From an uncultured Clostridia bacterium (GTDB lineage Bacteria; Bacillota; Clostridia; Lachnospirales; Lachnospiraceae): a stretch of 64,000 bases of DNA. The number at the start of each line of letters is the position of its first letter. Position 1 is the first letter of the stretch. The translations under genes and the position numbers were made by a program. The stretch covers positions 62,001 through 126,000 of the forward strand of contig CAOKVX010000003.1 of assembly GCA_948472945.1 (NCBI GenBank), given 5' to 3'. The notes beneath the pieces were generated by a model that made no database searches, was not told where the DNA came from, and worked only from the letters and a program-made list of their open reading frames with translations. Shown in pieces: positions 46,007 through 54,014 of the stretch.

Positions 46007-46053
46007 GTTAGTTGGTTTTAAATGTAATGCATTGGCCGTATTGAAATATAATG

Positions 46054-47001
46054 TTAGTAGGTAACATTTATATCATTTGAAGACGCCTGAACATAGTTGT
46101 CGAAAAGCAGCCTTGATATTCTGTCTATTTCTTTTGAGTATCCGTTTTCACCTGAGAAAAGCTCCTTGATGTTGTCAATATTCGCAGCGCCGAGTTTGTT
46201 TTCGTCTATTGAAAGGTTGTCGCCGGTTATATTAATTCCGGAATCCGATAAACGGTCGCTGTATGATGCCGTAACATCTTTTAATTCGTCAATCAGTGAG
46301 TTGTCGCTTCCGGATATGAGTGTATTATAATTTGTAACATATGATTTTATCATATCGGTAATTGACTGTCGGTTATTTTCAGTATATCCATAGCGTGAAA
46401 GCGCATCCATTGAATTGAAGATACCGGCGGAGCTAATTGCAGAGCCCGCGCTGTTATCGTCAAGCTTAACAGTTTTGTAGTTAGGGAATTCCTGCAATAC
46501 AGTCTTGTTTTTCAGGTCGTTGTTGATGCGCGTCGCATACTTAATTATATTGGAAAGCATATTTGTTTCGCCCTTGAAGACTGATTTTATTTTGTATTGT
46601 GACGTTATTTTCCCAAGCTTTTCCTCATCAACTTTGAGCTCGCCTTTTTCAAGGCTTATCCCAATCTTTTTGAGTGAGGATTCATTTTCTGAAATAAGTT
46701 TGCTTAACTGTTTGAAATCATCCTTTGATTTTTTGCTTCCGCTGTCACCTATTTTCTTGGATAACTCATTGTATGATTTCACAAAATCTTTTATTTTCAG
46801 CCTGACGTTTGCCGATGCACCGCTTGAAAAGTCTGCGCTGAAAAGTCTGGAACCTGTCTTCATAAGCTTATTGGCGGCAGATGCTATAGAGGTCTCCTTT
46901 TCGTCGGCACTGGTTTTTGTCACCTTGCGGGTATATGTATAACTGTTCCCCGATGTCATTATATTATTTGCAATATGATTAGCTGACACATTGTAATACA
47001 A
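46054..47001 (-). CDS. FliD-like protein outside the flagellar locus
   Basis: 315 residues from TTG 47001, behind GGGGTG on the minus strand; the frame stays open to 47127. It contains two FliD C-terminal-like units: KDFVKSYNELSKKIG with KKIGISLEKGELKVDEEKLG, and SYVTNYNTLISG with SGINITGDNLSIDENKLG. The typical FliD N-terminus is absent and replaced by MYYNVSANHIANNIMTSGNS. It stands alone, about 33 kb from fliD and on the opposite strand. It may be a secreted filament- or adhesin-like protein exported by the flagellar system, or a diverged relic. Confidence 0.65.
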   Translation of the reverse strand: MYYNVSANHIANNIMTSGNSYTYTRKVTKTSADEKETSIASAANKLMKTGSRLFSADFSSGASANVRLKIKDFVKSYNELSKKIGDSGSKKSKDDFKQLSKLISENESSLKKIGISLEKGELKVDEEKLGKITSQYKIKSVFKGETNMLSNIIKYATRINNDLKNKTVLQEFPNYKTVKLDDNSAGSAISSAGIFNSMDALSRYGYTENNRQSITDMIKSYVTNYNTLISGSDNSLIDELKDVTASYSDRLSDSGINITGDNLSIDENKLGAANIDNIKELFSGENGYSKEIDRISRLLFDNYVQASSNDINVTY

Positions 47002-47115
47002 TGGGCTCACCCCACTTTCTGAAATATCGTAATTACTATTATATATATCGGAATAAATGCAGAAAAAAATATAGTATATTTGTAAAAAATTACTGAAGTT
47101 ATTAATGCAATATGG

Positions 47116-47283
47116 TATAATGTGCACGAAAGCAATGAGCAGTGCCGGAACGTATAAAAACGGATTGGCTGTTTACAGCCTAATCCGTTTTTATACGTTC
47201 CGATAGGGCGAAAGCCCGTGAACGAGAAAGCCAAAGGCTTTCGAGTGTGCACTGCGAAGAGAGCAGAGTTTTGTATTTTTTTT
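47116..47283 (+). ncRNA. Multi-branched structured leader or small RNA
   Basis: After a TATAAT at 47116-47121 the sequence folds as a four-way junction. P1 GCAGTGC/GCACTGC (47139-47145, 47249-47255). P2 is a very long stem from CGGAACG to CGTTCCG (47146-47202, one bulge). P3 is GGGC-GAAA-GCCC (47206-47217), with a GNRA loop. P4 is GAAAGCC/GGCTTTC (47226-47242). A T8 run and the GAGGAGG of the next gene follow. It resembles no riboswitch I know, including cobalamin; a repeat-derived element is an alternative. Confidence 0.45.
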
Positions 47284-47299
47284 ACGAGGAGGTTTTTGT

Positions 47300-48202
47300 A
47301 TGACTGATAATGTATACACTAATAAGGATATGCTTGCGTGGCTTGAGAAGTTTTCTGATAAGATGGATGTGAGCCCTGAGAAAATTAAGATTTTAAACAT
47401 ATGCACAAAGAAGAAAAATGTGCTGCCAACAATTGAGACCCACAAGAGGGTAATGATATTTGCAAATGACACCTATCAGGACATTTTATTTGAATTTTGG
47501 GAGGCCGGATTTGGTGAATATGAGATATGGCTTGGCGAGGGTGAATGCGGTGAGGCCGACATAATACACACTAAAGTAAAGGATGTGCTCAACAGAAAGA
47601 TAAACTGTCCGACCGTTATATTTATAGTCAATGAGAATACGAGGGAGTCTTACAGGGTTGGTATAAAGAATGAATTTTTCAGCGCGGGTACTGTGCGCTA
47701 TGTTGGAAATGAGATTCGCGCCGTAATAATGAGCATGCTCTCTACGGACGTACAGGATACAATATGTATAGTGAGCGGCGAGAGCATCGTTGTTGAGACG
47801 GCAATTGCTGCAAGTGAGGGAACGGTCATTGCAGTTGAGAAAGACAAGGGCTCAATGAGGACGATGCGTGATAATGTTGGGCAGTTTGGAGTACATAACG
47901 TAGAAATAATTTCTAACCTCAGCCCTGAAACACTCTTGCCGCTTCCTGCGCCAAGACTTGCTTTTATAGTTGCCACATCTGAGCTTGAGGCTGATATAAA
48001 AAATCTCCTTGAAAGAAACCCTAAGATACAGTTTCTCATTTATACGCTTGAGTTTGACATTCTTACTGATATTAAAAATATATTTGAAAAGTATAACATT
48101 ACAAAGACGGGCGCCGTTCAGATAAGTATATCAAAAACTGACAAGAACAGCGTGCTTGTCACGGAACCGTCGCCTTGGATTGTATCAGGAGAGGTTGAGT
48201 AA
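47300..48202 (+). CDS. Degenerate CbiE/CbiT-like methyltransferase protein
   Basis: 300 residues. Residues ~45-115 match the C-terminal half of CbiE (LFEFWEAGFGEYEIWLGEGE in place of the usual GLGD...VGENL block). Residues ~130-290 match CbiT: FFSAGTVRYVGNEIRAVIMS, then TAIAASEGTVIAVEKDKGSM and NVGQFGVHNVEII. The SAM-binding glycine motif expected after EIRA is replaced by CIVSGESIVVETA, and the first ~120 residues of CbiE are missing. No other cobalamin genes are near. GAGGAGG precedes ATG 47300. Probably repurposed or inactive for corrin methylation. Confidence 0.6.
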   Translation: MTDNVYTNKDMLAWLEKFSDKMDVSPEKIKILNICTKKKNVLPTIETHKRVMIFANDTYQDILFEFWEAGFGEYEIWLGEGECGEADIIHTKVKDVLNRKINCPTVIFIVNENTRESYRVGIKNEFFSAGTVRYVGNEIRAVIMSMLSTDVQDTICIVSGESIVVETAIAASEGTVIAVEKDKGSMRTMRDNVGQFGVHNVEIISNLSPETLLPLPAPRLAFIVATSELEADIKNLLERNPKIQFLIYTLEFDILTDIKNIFEKYNITKTGAVQISISKTDKNSVLVTEPSPWIVSGEVE

Positions 48203-48227
48203 AATACTAAAACAGGAGGAAATGGTT

Positions 48228-48731
48228 ATGGCAGAAATTATTAAAGTGTTTAAAGAAGAAGTTCCGGCAATGAGATTTATAGGAAAGAAATATGACAATT
48301 ATAACGGCTGGGGCGAATGGTTTGCTAACGGCTGGTTTGACGTGGTGGAAAACAGTATGGGCGGAACTGATAAGATTTTAGAAATCTGGGAAAACGGTGG
48401 AGCGTATGTTGGTTTAGAATGCCGTAGAAATGATGAGTTTCTGGAATACTGGATTGGGATGTTTACGCCTGAATATACGGAAATTCCGGAAGGGTTTGAG
48501 TGTATTGATTTTCCAAAATCAAATTTGGGAATCTGTTGGATATACGGCAGGGAAGACGAGGTACACAGCAGCGTGTGTAATTGTTGGGAGGCCCTTAGGA
48601 ATGCTGGTTTTGAGATAGCCGTTAATGACAATGGAGTTGAGATGTCTTTTGAAAACTGTTTATGCCCTCGTTTTACAACGCCGGATGAGAAAGGGAATAT
48701 AATATTGGATTACTGCTATTTTGTGAGATAA
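48228..48731 (+). CDS. GyrI-like small-molecule-binding protein
   Basis: 167 residues of the SOUL/GyrI-like effector-binding type, without a DNA-binding domain. Visible: EVPAMRFIGKKYDNYNG, the aromatic YWIGMFTPEYTEIPEGFECI and a C-terminal LDYCYFVR. ATG 48228 is chosen with AGGAGG 8 bases upstream, though an open frame overlaps the preceding gene. Possible ligand binding or hydrolase role; unknown. A terminator follows. Confidence 0.7.
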   Translation: MAEIIKVFKEEVPAMRFIGKKYDNYNGWGEWFANGWFDVVENSMGGTDKILEIWENGGAYVGLECRRNDEFLEYWIGMFTPEYTEIPEGFECIDFPKSNLGICWIYGREDEVHSSVCNCWEALRNAGFEIAVNDNGVEMSFENCLCPRFTTPDEKGNIILDYCYFVR

Positions 48732-48770
48732 TAATTGCAGTATGGACTATAGATAAAAATGGTTGACTTT

Positions 48771-48807
48771 AACAGTGTTGTTTGAAAAAACGGACGACGC
48801 TGTTTTT
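48771..48807 (+). terminator. Terminator before the nad operon
   Basis: AACAGTGTTGT pairs with ACGACGCTGTT (two G-U wobbles), followed by a T run. Confidence 0.75.
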
Positions 48808-48911
48808 ATATTGTAAAAATGTTCGCTGCGTATTTGACTTAAAAATATAATAATTCAAGAATATCTTAATAACATCCCGCATAAATTGTTAAAAAAATAT
48901 CAAATTATGTC

Positions 48912-48952
48912 TTGTCACCTGTAAAGATATGTGATATACTCCTGTAAAAACA
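48912..48952 (+). promoter_or_regulatory. nad operon promoter and candidate operator
   Basis: TTGTCA (48912-48917), 17-base spacer, TATACT (48935-48940). CCTGTAAA occurs as a direct repeat on both sides of the -10 (48918 and 48941), a possible site for the NiaR-type regulator encoded at the end of the operon. Confidence 0.5.
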
Positions 48953-48970
48953 TAAGAAAAGAGGTAGGAC

Positions 48971-49876
48971 ATGACAAAGCAGGAAAAAATTGCACAGATG
49001 AAAAAGAATAGAGATGCAGTTATACTTGCACACTATTACGCGCCGCCTGACGTGCAGGATATCGCAGATTATATAGGCGATTCCTTTTATCTTAGCAGGA
49101 AAGCGGAGGAGATTGAGAATAAGACGATTGTATTTGCGGGCGTGTCGTTTATGGGCGAGAGCGCAAAGCTGATTGCCGCTAAAAAAACGGTTTTGATGCC
49201 GGATGTAAACGCAGACTGTCCTATGGCGCATATGGTTACTAAAGAGACGGTTGACAGGGCGAGGTCCGAATATGACGATGTTGCCGTCGTATGCTATATA
49301 AATTCAACGGCGGAGATAAAATCATGGTCGGATGTCTGTGTGACTTCTGCAAATGCTGTAAAAATAGTGAAAAATCTGCCGAACAGTCACATATTATTTA
49401 TTCCGGATAAGAATCTTGCCGCCTATGTAGCAAAGAAAGTGCCTGAAAAGAAATTTATATATAATGATGGCTTTTGTCCTGTACATGAACATATGAAAGT
49501 GGAGGAAATTAAGCGGCTTATAAGCGAACATTCAGGAGCCCCGGTGCTGGCGCACCCTGAATGTAACAGCAGTATAACCGCTATTGCGGACTACATAGGC
49601 TCTACAACGGGGATAATCAACTACGTTAAGGAAAATGAGTACGGCGAATACATAATATGTACTGAGGAGGGCGTAAGGCATGCGCTTAAAAAGGCGCGTC
49701 CTGATGCTGAGTATTATTTTGCATATACACCCCCAATTTGTAAAGATATGAAACTCAACACGCTTGACAATATTATAAGGGCTCTTGAAAATGAGGATTG
49801 CTGTATTGAGGGACCCGACTTTAATGTTGCGGAGGGCGCGTCGCTGACTTTGAAGAGAATGCTGGAGCTTGCATGA
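48971..49876 (+). CDS. nadA: Quinolinate synthase NadA
   Basis: Condenses iminoaspartate with dihydroxyacetone phosphate to quinolinate; a 4Fe-4S enzyme. 301 residues. Conserved AVILAHYYAPPDVQDIADYI, GVSFMGESAK, MPDVNADCPMAHM (cluster Cys), HPECNSS (second Cys) and the C-terminal NEDCCIEGPDF region. GAGGTAGGAC precedes the start. First gene of nadABC. Confidence 0.96.
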   Translation: MTKQEKIAQMKKNRDAVILAHYYAPPDVQDIADYIGDSFYLSRKAEEIENKTIVFAGVSFMGESAKLIAAKKTVLMPDVNADCPMAHMVTKETVDRARSEYDDVAVVCYINSTAEIKSWSDVCVTSANAVKIVKNLPNSHILFIPDKNLAAYVAKKVPEKKFIYNDGFCPVHEHMKVEEIKRLISEHSGAPVLAHPECNSSITAIADYIGSTTGIINYVKENEYGEYIICTEEGVRHALKKARPDAEYYFAYTPPICKDMKLNTLDNIIRALENEDCCIEGPDFNVAEGASLTLKRMLELA

Positions 49877-49906
49877 TTTTACTATCAGTAAATGGAGGTG
49901 TATTAC

Positions 49907-51133
49907 ATGCCTGGAAAAGACATAAAAAATATATATTGCGATACTGTAATTGTCGGATGTGGTGTTGCGGGGTTATATACGGCGCTTAACCTGCCTGATG
50001 ACAAACGGATAATAATGCTCTCGAAAGAGGATGTAGCAAGCTGCGACTCAATGCTTGCCCAGGGCGGCATATGCGTTATGTTTGACGAGGACGACTACGA
50101 CGCGTATTATGAGGACACGATGAAAGCCGGACATTATGAGAACCGTGCCGAAAGCGTTGATATTATGATTCGCTCAAGCAGGGCAGTTATAGATGATTTA
50201 TTAGATTACGGCGTTCGTTTTGAGAAAAATGACGACGGCTCGCTTGCATATACAAAAGAAGGCGCTCATTCCAGACCGAGAATCTGTTTTCACAAAGATA
50301 TAACGGGAAAGGAAATAACTGAAAAACTGTTGTCCCATGTGCGAAAAAAAAATAATGTGACAATAATGGAATATACAGTTATGACCGATATACTGGAAGT
50401 GAACGGTGAATGCAGAGGCGTTTCGGCAGAAACAATGGATGGAAAGCTGCACATATATGCGACGGACACCGTACTTGCCACCGGAGGCATAGGAGGTCTG
50501 TACGAACATTCGACCAACTATTCGTGTCTTACCGGAGACGGCTGCCGTATAGCAGAAAAACATGGAGCAAAGCTTGAAAATATGGATTATGTTCAGATTC
50601 ATCCTACATGCCTGTATACGGAAAAGCCGGGAAGGGCATTTCTAATATCTGAATCTGCGAGGGGCGAGGGCGCCGTACTGCTTAACCACAATGGTGAGAG
50701 GTTTGTAAATGAACTTCTTCCAAGGGACGTCGTAACCGAAGCTATACATATGGAAATGCAAAAAGAGGGTGTTAAGCACGAATACCTGTCGTTTGAAAAT
50801 GTAGAAAGGGAAGTAATAATGAACCATTTTCCCAATATATATGACAGGTGTCTGGAAGAGGGATACGATATAATGAAAGAACCGATACCGATTGTGCCGG
50901 CACAGCACTATTTTATGGGCGGCGTATATGTCGACAAAAATTCGATGACGACAATACCGCACCTATACGCGGCAGGTGAAACCAGCTGTAACGGCGTACA
51001 CGGAAGAAACAGGCTTGCAAGCAACAGTCTGCTCGAGAGCCTTGTGTTTGCAAAACGCCTAACAGAAAAGATAAAACAGAGCGAGAAAGGAAGTAAAACA
51101 TATGAATCAGATTACAATGCAGCTTGTTGCTGA
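49907..51133 (+). CDS. nadB: L-aspartate oxidase NadB
   Basis: FAD enzyme oxidising aspartate to iminoaspartate. 408 residues. N-terminal Rossmann motif VIVGCGVAGLYTALNL, then SCDSMLAQGGICV, VLATGGIGGLYEHSTN and HGRNRLASNSLLE. It is shorter than the ~530-residue proteobacterial form, because the C-terminal helical domain is mostly absent; I recall similar short forms in Clostridia. ATG 49907 follows GGAGG. Its 3' end overlaps nadC by 32 bases. Confidence 0.95.
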   Translation: MPGKDIKNIYCDTVIVGCGVAGLYTALNLPDDKRIIMLSKEDVASCDSMLAQGGICVMFDEDDYDAYYEDTMKAGHYENRAESVDIMIRSSRAVIDDLLDYGVRFEKNDDGSLAYTKEGAHSRPRICFHKDITGKEITEKLLSHVRKKNNVTIMEYTVMTDILEVNGECRGVSAETMDGKLHIYATDTVLATGGIGGLYEHSTNYSCLTGDGCRIAEKHGAKLENMDYVQIHPTCLYTEKPGRAFLISESARGEGAVLLNHNGERFVNELLPRDVVTEAIHMEMQKEGVKHEYLSFENVEREVIMNHFPNIYDRCLEEGYDIMKEPIPIVPAQHYFMGGVYVDKNSMTTIPHLYAAGETSCNGVHGRNRLASNSLLESLVFAKRLTEKIKQSEKGSKTYESDYNAACC

Positions 51134-51986
51134 CAAATACATAAGAATAGCGCTGGAGGAGGATATCAACAGCGAAGATGTGTCAACGAATGCGGTTATG
51201 CCGGAGTATAAAAAGGGAGAGGTAAAGCTTATTTGTAAGCAGGACGGAATTATTGCGGGACTTGGCGTGTTCGAGAGGGTATTTAAAATACTTGACCCGC
51301 AGACAGAGGTTGTATTTGAGATGAAAGACGGCAGAGCTGTAAGAGACGGCGATACCGTAAAAAAAGGCGAGGTGCTGGCGGTTGTAACCGGCGATATAAG
51401 GGTTCTTTTGTCGGGCGAGAGGACTGCGCTGAATTATCTCCAGAGGCTCAGCGGAATCGCAACATATACAAACAGTGTAGCTAAGCTTATTGAGGGAACC
51501 CGTACTAAGCTTCTTGATACGAGAAAAACGACACCCGGAATGAGAATATTTGAGAAATATGCGGTTAAGGTTGGCGGAGGCTGCAACCACAGGTATAATC
51601 TCTCGGACGGCGTGCTTCTAAAGGATAATCATATAGATGCAGCGGGAGGTATAAGGCAGGCTGTAGAGGCGGCAAGGGAATATGCTCCGTTTGTGAGAAA
51701 AATAGAGGTTGAGACCGAGAATCTTGACATGGTTAAGGAGGCAGTTGAAGCAGGAGCCGACATAATAATGCTTGACAACATGACGGCCAAGGAGATGGCC
51801 GAGGCGGTAAAATATATTGACGGCAGAGCAGAGACAGAATGTTCGGGCAATATCACGAAAGAAAATATTGATACGATAACAAGCCTCGGCATAGATTATG
51901 TATCAAGCGGCGCGCTCACACACTCGGCGCCAATTCTTGATATAAGCCTTAAGCATTTGACAGTTTTAGATAACAAAATTGTCTAG
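51102..51986 (+). CDS. nadC: Nicotinate-nucleotide pyrophosphorylase NadC
   Basis: Quinolinate phosphoribosyltransferase, 294 residues, giving nicotinate mononucleotide. EEDINSEDVSTNAV, GERTALNYLQRLSGIAT, DTRKTTPGMR, and GGGCNHRYNLSDGVLLKDNH are all present. It starts at ATG 51102 within nadB, with GAAAGGAAG upstream, so translation is probably coupled. Confidence 0.96.
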   Translation: MNQITMQLVADKYIRIALEEDINSEDVSTNAVMPEYKKGEVKLICKQDGIIAGLGVFERVFKILDPQTEVVFEMKDGRAVRDGDTVKKGEVLAVVTGDIRVLLSGERTALNYLQRLSGIATYTNSVAKLIEGTRTKLLDTRKTTPGMRIFEKYAVKVGGGCNHRYNLSDGVLLKDNHIDAAGGIRQAVEAAREYAPFVRKIEVETENLDMVKEAVEAGADIIMLDNMTAKEMAEAVKYIDGRAETECSGNITKENIDTITSLGIDYVSSGALTHSAPILDISLKHLTVLDNKIV

Positions 51987-52022
51987 TGTTAATAAAATAG
52001 TATTAAAATGATGGGAGGAAGA

Positions 52023-52577
52023 TTGGTTGTGAAAGAAATGACAGGCGGAGAACGAAGAAAAATATTTTTGCAGATGCTGAAAGACAGTAATCTTCCTGTG
52101 TCAGGCACTGTGCTTGGCAGAAAAACAGGAGTAAGCCGTCAGGTAGTAGTACAGGATATGGCGCTTCTGAGAATGCAGGGGCATCAGATTATGTCTACTG
52201 CACGCGGATATGTAATAGAGGATGAAAATCAGCATGATGCAGTCAGACTTGTAAAGGTATGCCACACTAATGAACAGGTGGAGGAGGAACTTAACCTAAT
52301 TGTAGATTTTGGAGGAACAGTCCTTGACGTCATGGTAAATCACAGGGCTTACGGCAAGGTTACGGCGCCTCTAAATATAAGAAGCAGGCGTGATGTAAAA
52401 AGATTTGTCGAGGATATAAAATCGGGTAAGTCAACGCCGCTATTGAATGTGACGTCCGGCTATCATTTTCACCATATTCAGGCTGAGAGCGAGGATGTTC
52501 TCGACGAGATAGAAAATGAGCTTGCAAAGAAAGATTTTCTTGCGGAGTTTCTTCCATATGAAATAGCCGCGGAGTAA
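52023..52577 (+). CDS. niaR: NiaR-type transcriptional regulator of NAD synthesis
   Basis: About 184 residues: an N-terminal winged HTH (RKIFLQMLKDSNLPVSGTVL, then TGVSRQVVVQDMALLRMQG) and a C-terminal 3H domain with the conserved metal/ligand histidines (VCHTNEQ, VNHRAYGK, GYHFHHIQ). NiaR represses NAD genes in response to niacin. GGGAGG lies 4 bases before TTG 52023; GTG 52029 and ATG 52038 are alternatives. It is the last gene of the nad operon. Confidence 0.88.
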   Translation: MVVKEMTGGERRKIFLQMLKDSNLPVSGTVLGRKTGVSRQVVVQDMALLRMQGHQIMSTARGYVIEDENQHDAVRLVKVCHTNEQVEEELNLIVDFGGTVLDVMVNHRAYGKVTAPLNIRSRRDVKRFVEDIKSGKSTPLLNVTSGYHFHHIQAESEDVLDEIENELAKKDFLAEFLPYEIAAE

Positions 52578-52614
52578 AAATCTACCGCTTCGTCACGCAC
52601 ATAGCGGATTCTAA

Positions 52615-52633
52615 GGCTGCTTAAAACGCAGCC
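52615..52633 (+). terminator. Hairpin after niaR
   Basis: GGCTGC/GCAGCC with a 7-base loop, preceded by a CCGCT/AGCGG pair. There is no T run, so it is a weak terminator candidate. Confidence 0.4.
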
Positions 52634-52641
52634 AAAGAACC

Positions 52642-52673
52642 TAGCTCAACGGCGCCAATTTGAACTCGCCGAG
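52642..52673. repeat. Dispersed repeat element, copy B
   Basis: TAGCTCAACGGCGCCAATTT and onward to CGCCGAG, then GAGCTAG, which can pair with the start of the element. It is related to 45947-46006 and 60472-60488. Confidence 0.7.
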
Positions 52674-52853
52674 GAGCTAGGTCAGTAAATACCCATGTAA
52701 AAGTATATATACATGTGATGGCTGTTTACTGACAAATGGCAGTATACCTAACGGTTTTATACGTATTACGTATGATATTTGCTTAAATTTTTATATTTGT
52801 TTTATAGTAACTTCAAAATTTGTCCTGTTGATTATTTTTTGCACAAAATGTAT

Positions 52854-52882
52854 TGACAAAAGGATTAGTATAATATATAATT
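52854..52882 (+). promoter_or_regulatory. Promoter of the T-box leader
   Basis: TTGACA, 17-base spacer, TATAAT, just upstream of the leader RNA. Confidence 0.7.
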
Positions 52883-52929
52883 AAAATATCTTTAAACTTT
52901 AATTAAGTTCAACTTAACCTTAACTAAAT

Positions 52930-53179
52930 ATAAGTGTAACTTAAAGACTGTGACGGAGACAGTAGATTATTTTTGAAAGTCAAAGAGAGCCGTGTTAGCT
53001 GGGAAACGGTACAAGTAGGAAATGATTGAACATCCCTCCTGAGTTGCAGTGTCGAAAGATGATTCAAGTAGATGCTGACGGAAACCTGCCGTAAAAAAGG
53101 TCGCATATGATGGTATGTCGTAGATGGTTGTACAGAATTCTAAAAATGTAACTCTTGCCGTTTACGGTGAGAGTTTTTT
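52930..53179 (+). ncRNA. T-box riboswitch leader
   Basis: Stem I landmarks: GGAGACAGTAGA with the AGTA S-turn, AGAGAGCCG distal block, GCTGGGAAACGG, and CCCTCCTGAGTTGC at the 3' base, whose GGAG/CTCC pairing brackets the specifier loop. The specifier is read as ATC (Ile) from its spacing to TGAG, or CAT (His) from its spacing to GAA. A TGATGGTATGTCG T-box core at ~53108-53120 presents TGGT, which fits a tRNA ending ACCA; bacterial tRNA-Ile has A73 and tRNA-His C73, so Ile is favoured. A terminator follows. Confidence 0.75.
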
Positions 53180-53182
53180 ATT
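53150..53182 (+). terminator. T-box terminator
   Basis: AACTCTTGCCG/CGGTGAGAGTT hairpin with TTTA loop and a T run. It is the expression platform of the T-box leader. Confidence 0.8.
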
Positions 53183-53185
53183 TTA

Positions 53186-53371
53186 TATGTAACTTTGTTA
53201 CATATAAAATAAACCCTCCGGGAGGATGCGCGCTCGCACAAAAGGAAGAAGTCGCGCTGCGACAGCGCTCGGCGCAAGAATGTGCCAAGGCACATTCAAT
53301 GAAGTATGTAACCTTGTTACATATAAAATAAACCCTCCGGGGGATGCGCGCTCGCGCTAAAGTAAGAAGTC
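53186..53371. repeat. Direct repeat pair with palindromes between T-box and operon
   Basis: A ~67-bp unit occurs at 53186-53253 and 53305-53371, beginning TATGTAAC(T/C)TTGTTACATA and containing ATAAACCCTCCGGG and GCGCGCTCGC. Copy 1 sits in a perfect 14-bp-arm palindrome (53180-53210) that overlaps the T-box terminator T run. GTCGC/GCGAC (53251-53263) and GAATGTGCC/GGCACATTC (53278-53297) lie between the copies. Confidence 0.8.
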
Positions 53372-53438
53372 AAACACATTTAAAAAAACATGGAATAAAG
53401 TCTCACCATACAAACCAAAATGAAAGAAGGTAAAATAA

Positions 53439-54014
53439 GTGAAAAACACAGTTGAAATCAGATGGCACGGAAGAGGCGGCCAGGGAGCTAAGACTGCAGC
53501 GCTTCTTTTAGCTGACGTCGCATTTAAGGCCGGGAAATATGTACAAGGTTTTCCGGAGTACGGTCCTGAGAGAATGGGAGCTCCGATTACGGCGTACAAC
53601 AGAATCAGCGACGACAAGATAACGGTACATTCAAATATTTATGAGCCTGATTATGTTGTAGTTGTGGACGAGGGGCTTCTTGACAGCATTGATGTTACTT
53701 CAGGCGTTAATCCTGAAGGGGCGATTGTTGTGAACTCGGCGAAGCCTGCTTCGGAGATTGCGCCTAAGTTAAGGGGATATAAGGGAGGCATATATACGGT
53801 TGACGCACGCAAAATATCAGTTGCGGCGCTTGGAAAATATTTTCCTAATTCACCGATGCTTGCGGCAATCGTTGCAGTGTCGGGAGTGATGGAAAAGGAG
53901 CAGTTCCTCAATGAGATGGAGGCTTCATACAGGCATAAATTCAGTAAGAAGCCGGAGGTAATTGAGGGAAATATGAATGCGCTTCGTATGACATTTGAGG
54001 AGGTTAACGTATGA
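53439..54014 (+). CDS. 2-oxoacid:ferredoxin oxidoreductase, gamma subunit
   Basis: 191 residues. EIRWHGRGGQGAKTAALLLA at the N-terminus and FPEYGPERMGAPITAYNRIS are the gamma-subunit (PorG/VorC) hallmarks. GTG 53439 has AGAAGG 8 bases upstream. First gene of a gamma-delta-alpha-beta operon that oxidises pyruvate or a branched-chain 2-oxoacid to the acyl-CoA, reducing ferredoxin. The T-box leader upstream hints at amino-acid-linked control. Confidence 0.9.
   Translation: MKNTVEIRWHGRGGQGAKTAALLLADVAFKAGKYVQGFPEYGPERMGAPITAYNRISDDKITVHSNIYEPDYVVVVDEGLLDSIDVTSGVNPEGAIVVNSAKPASEIAPKLRGYKGGIYTVDARKISVAALGKYFPNSPMLAAIVAVSGVMEKEQFLNEMEASYRHKFSKKPEVIEGNMNALRMTFEEVNV

Noticed and set aside
47116-47299. 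Cobalamin riboswitch before the CbiET-like gene
   Set aside because: No B12-box or the other conserved cobalamin-aptamer blocks are visible; the fold is a different four-way junction.
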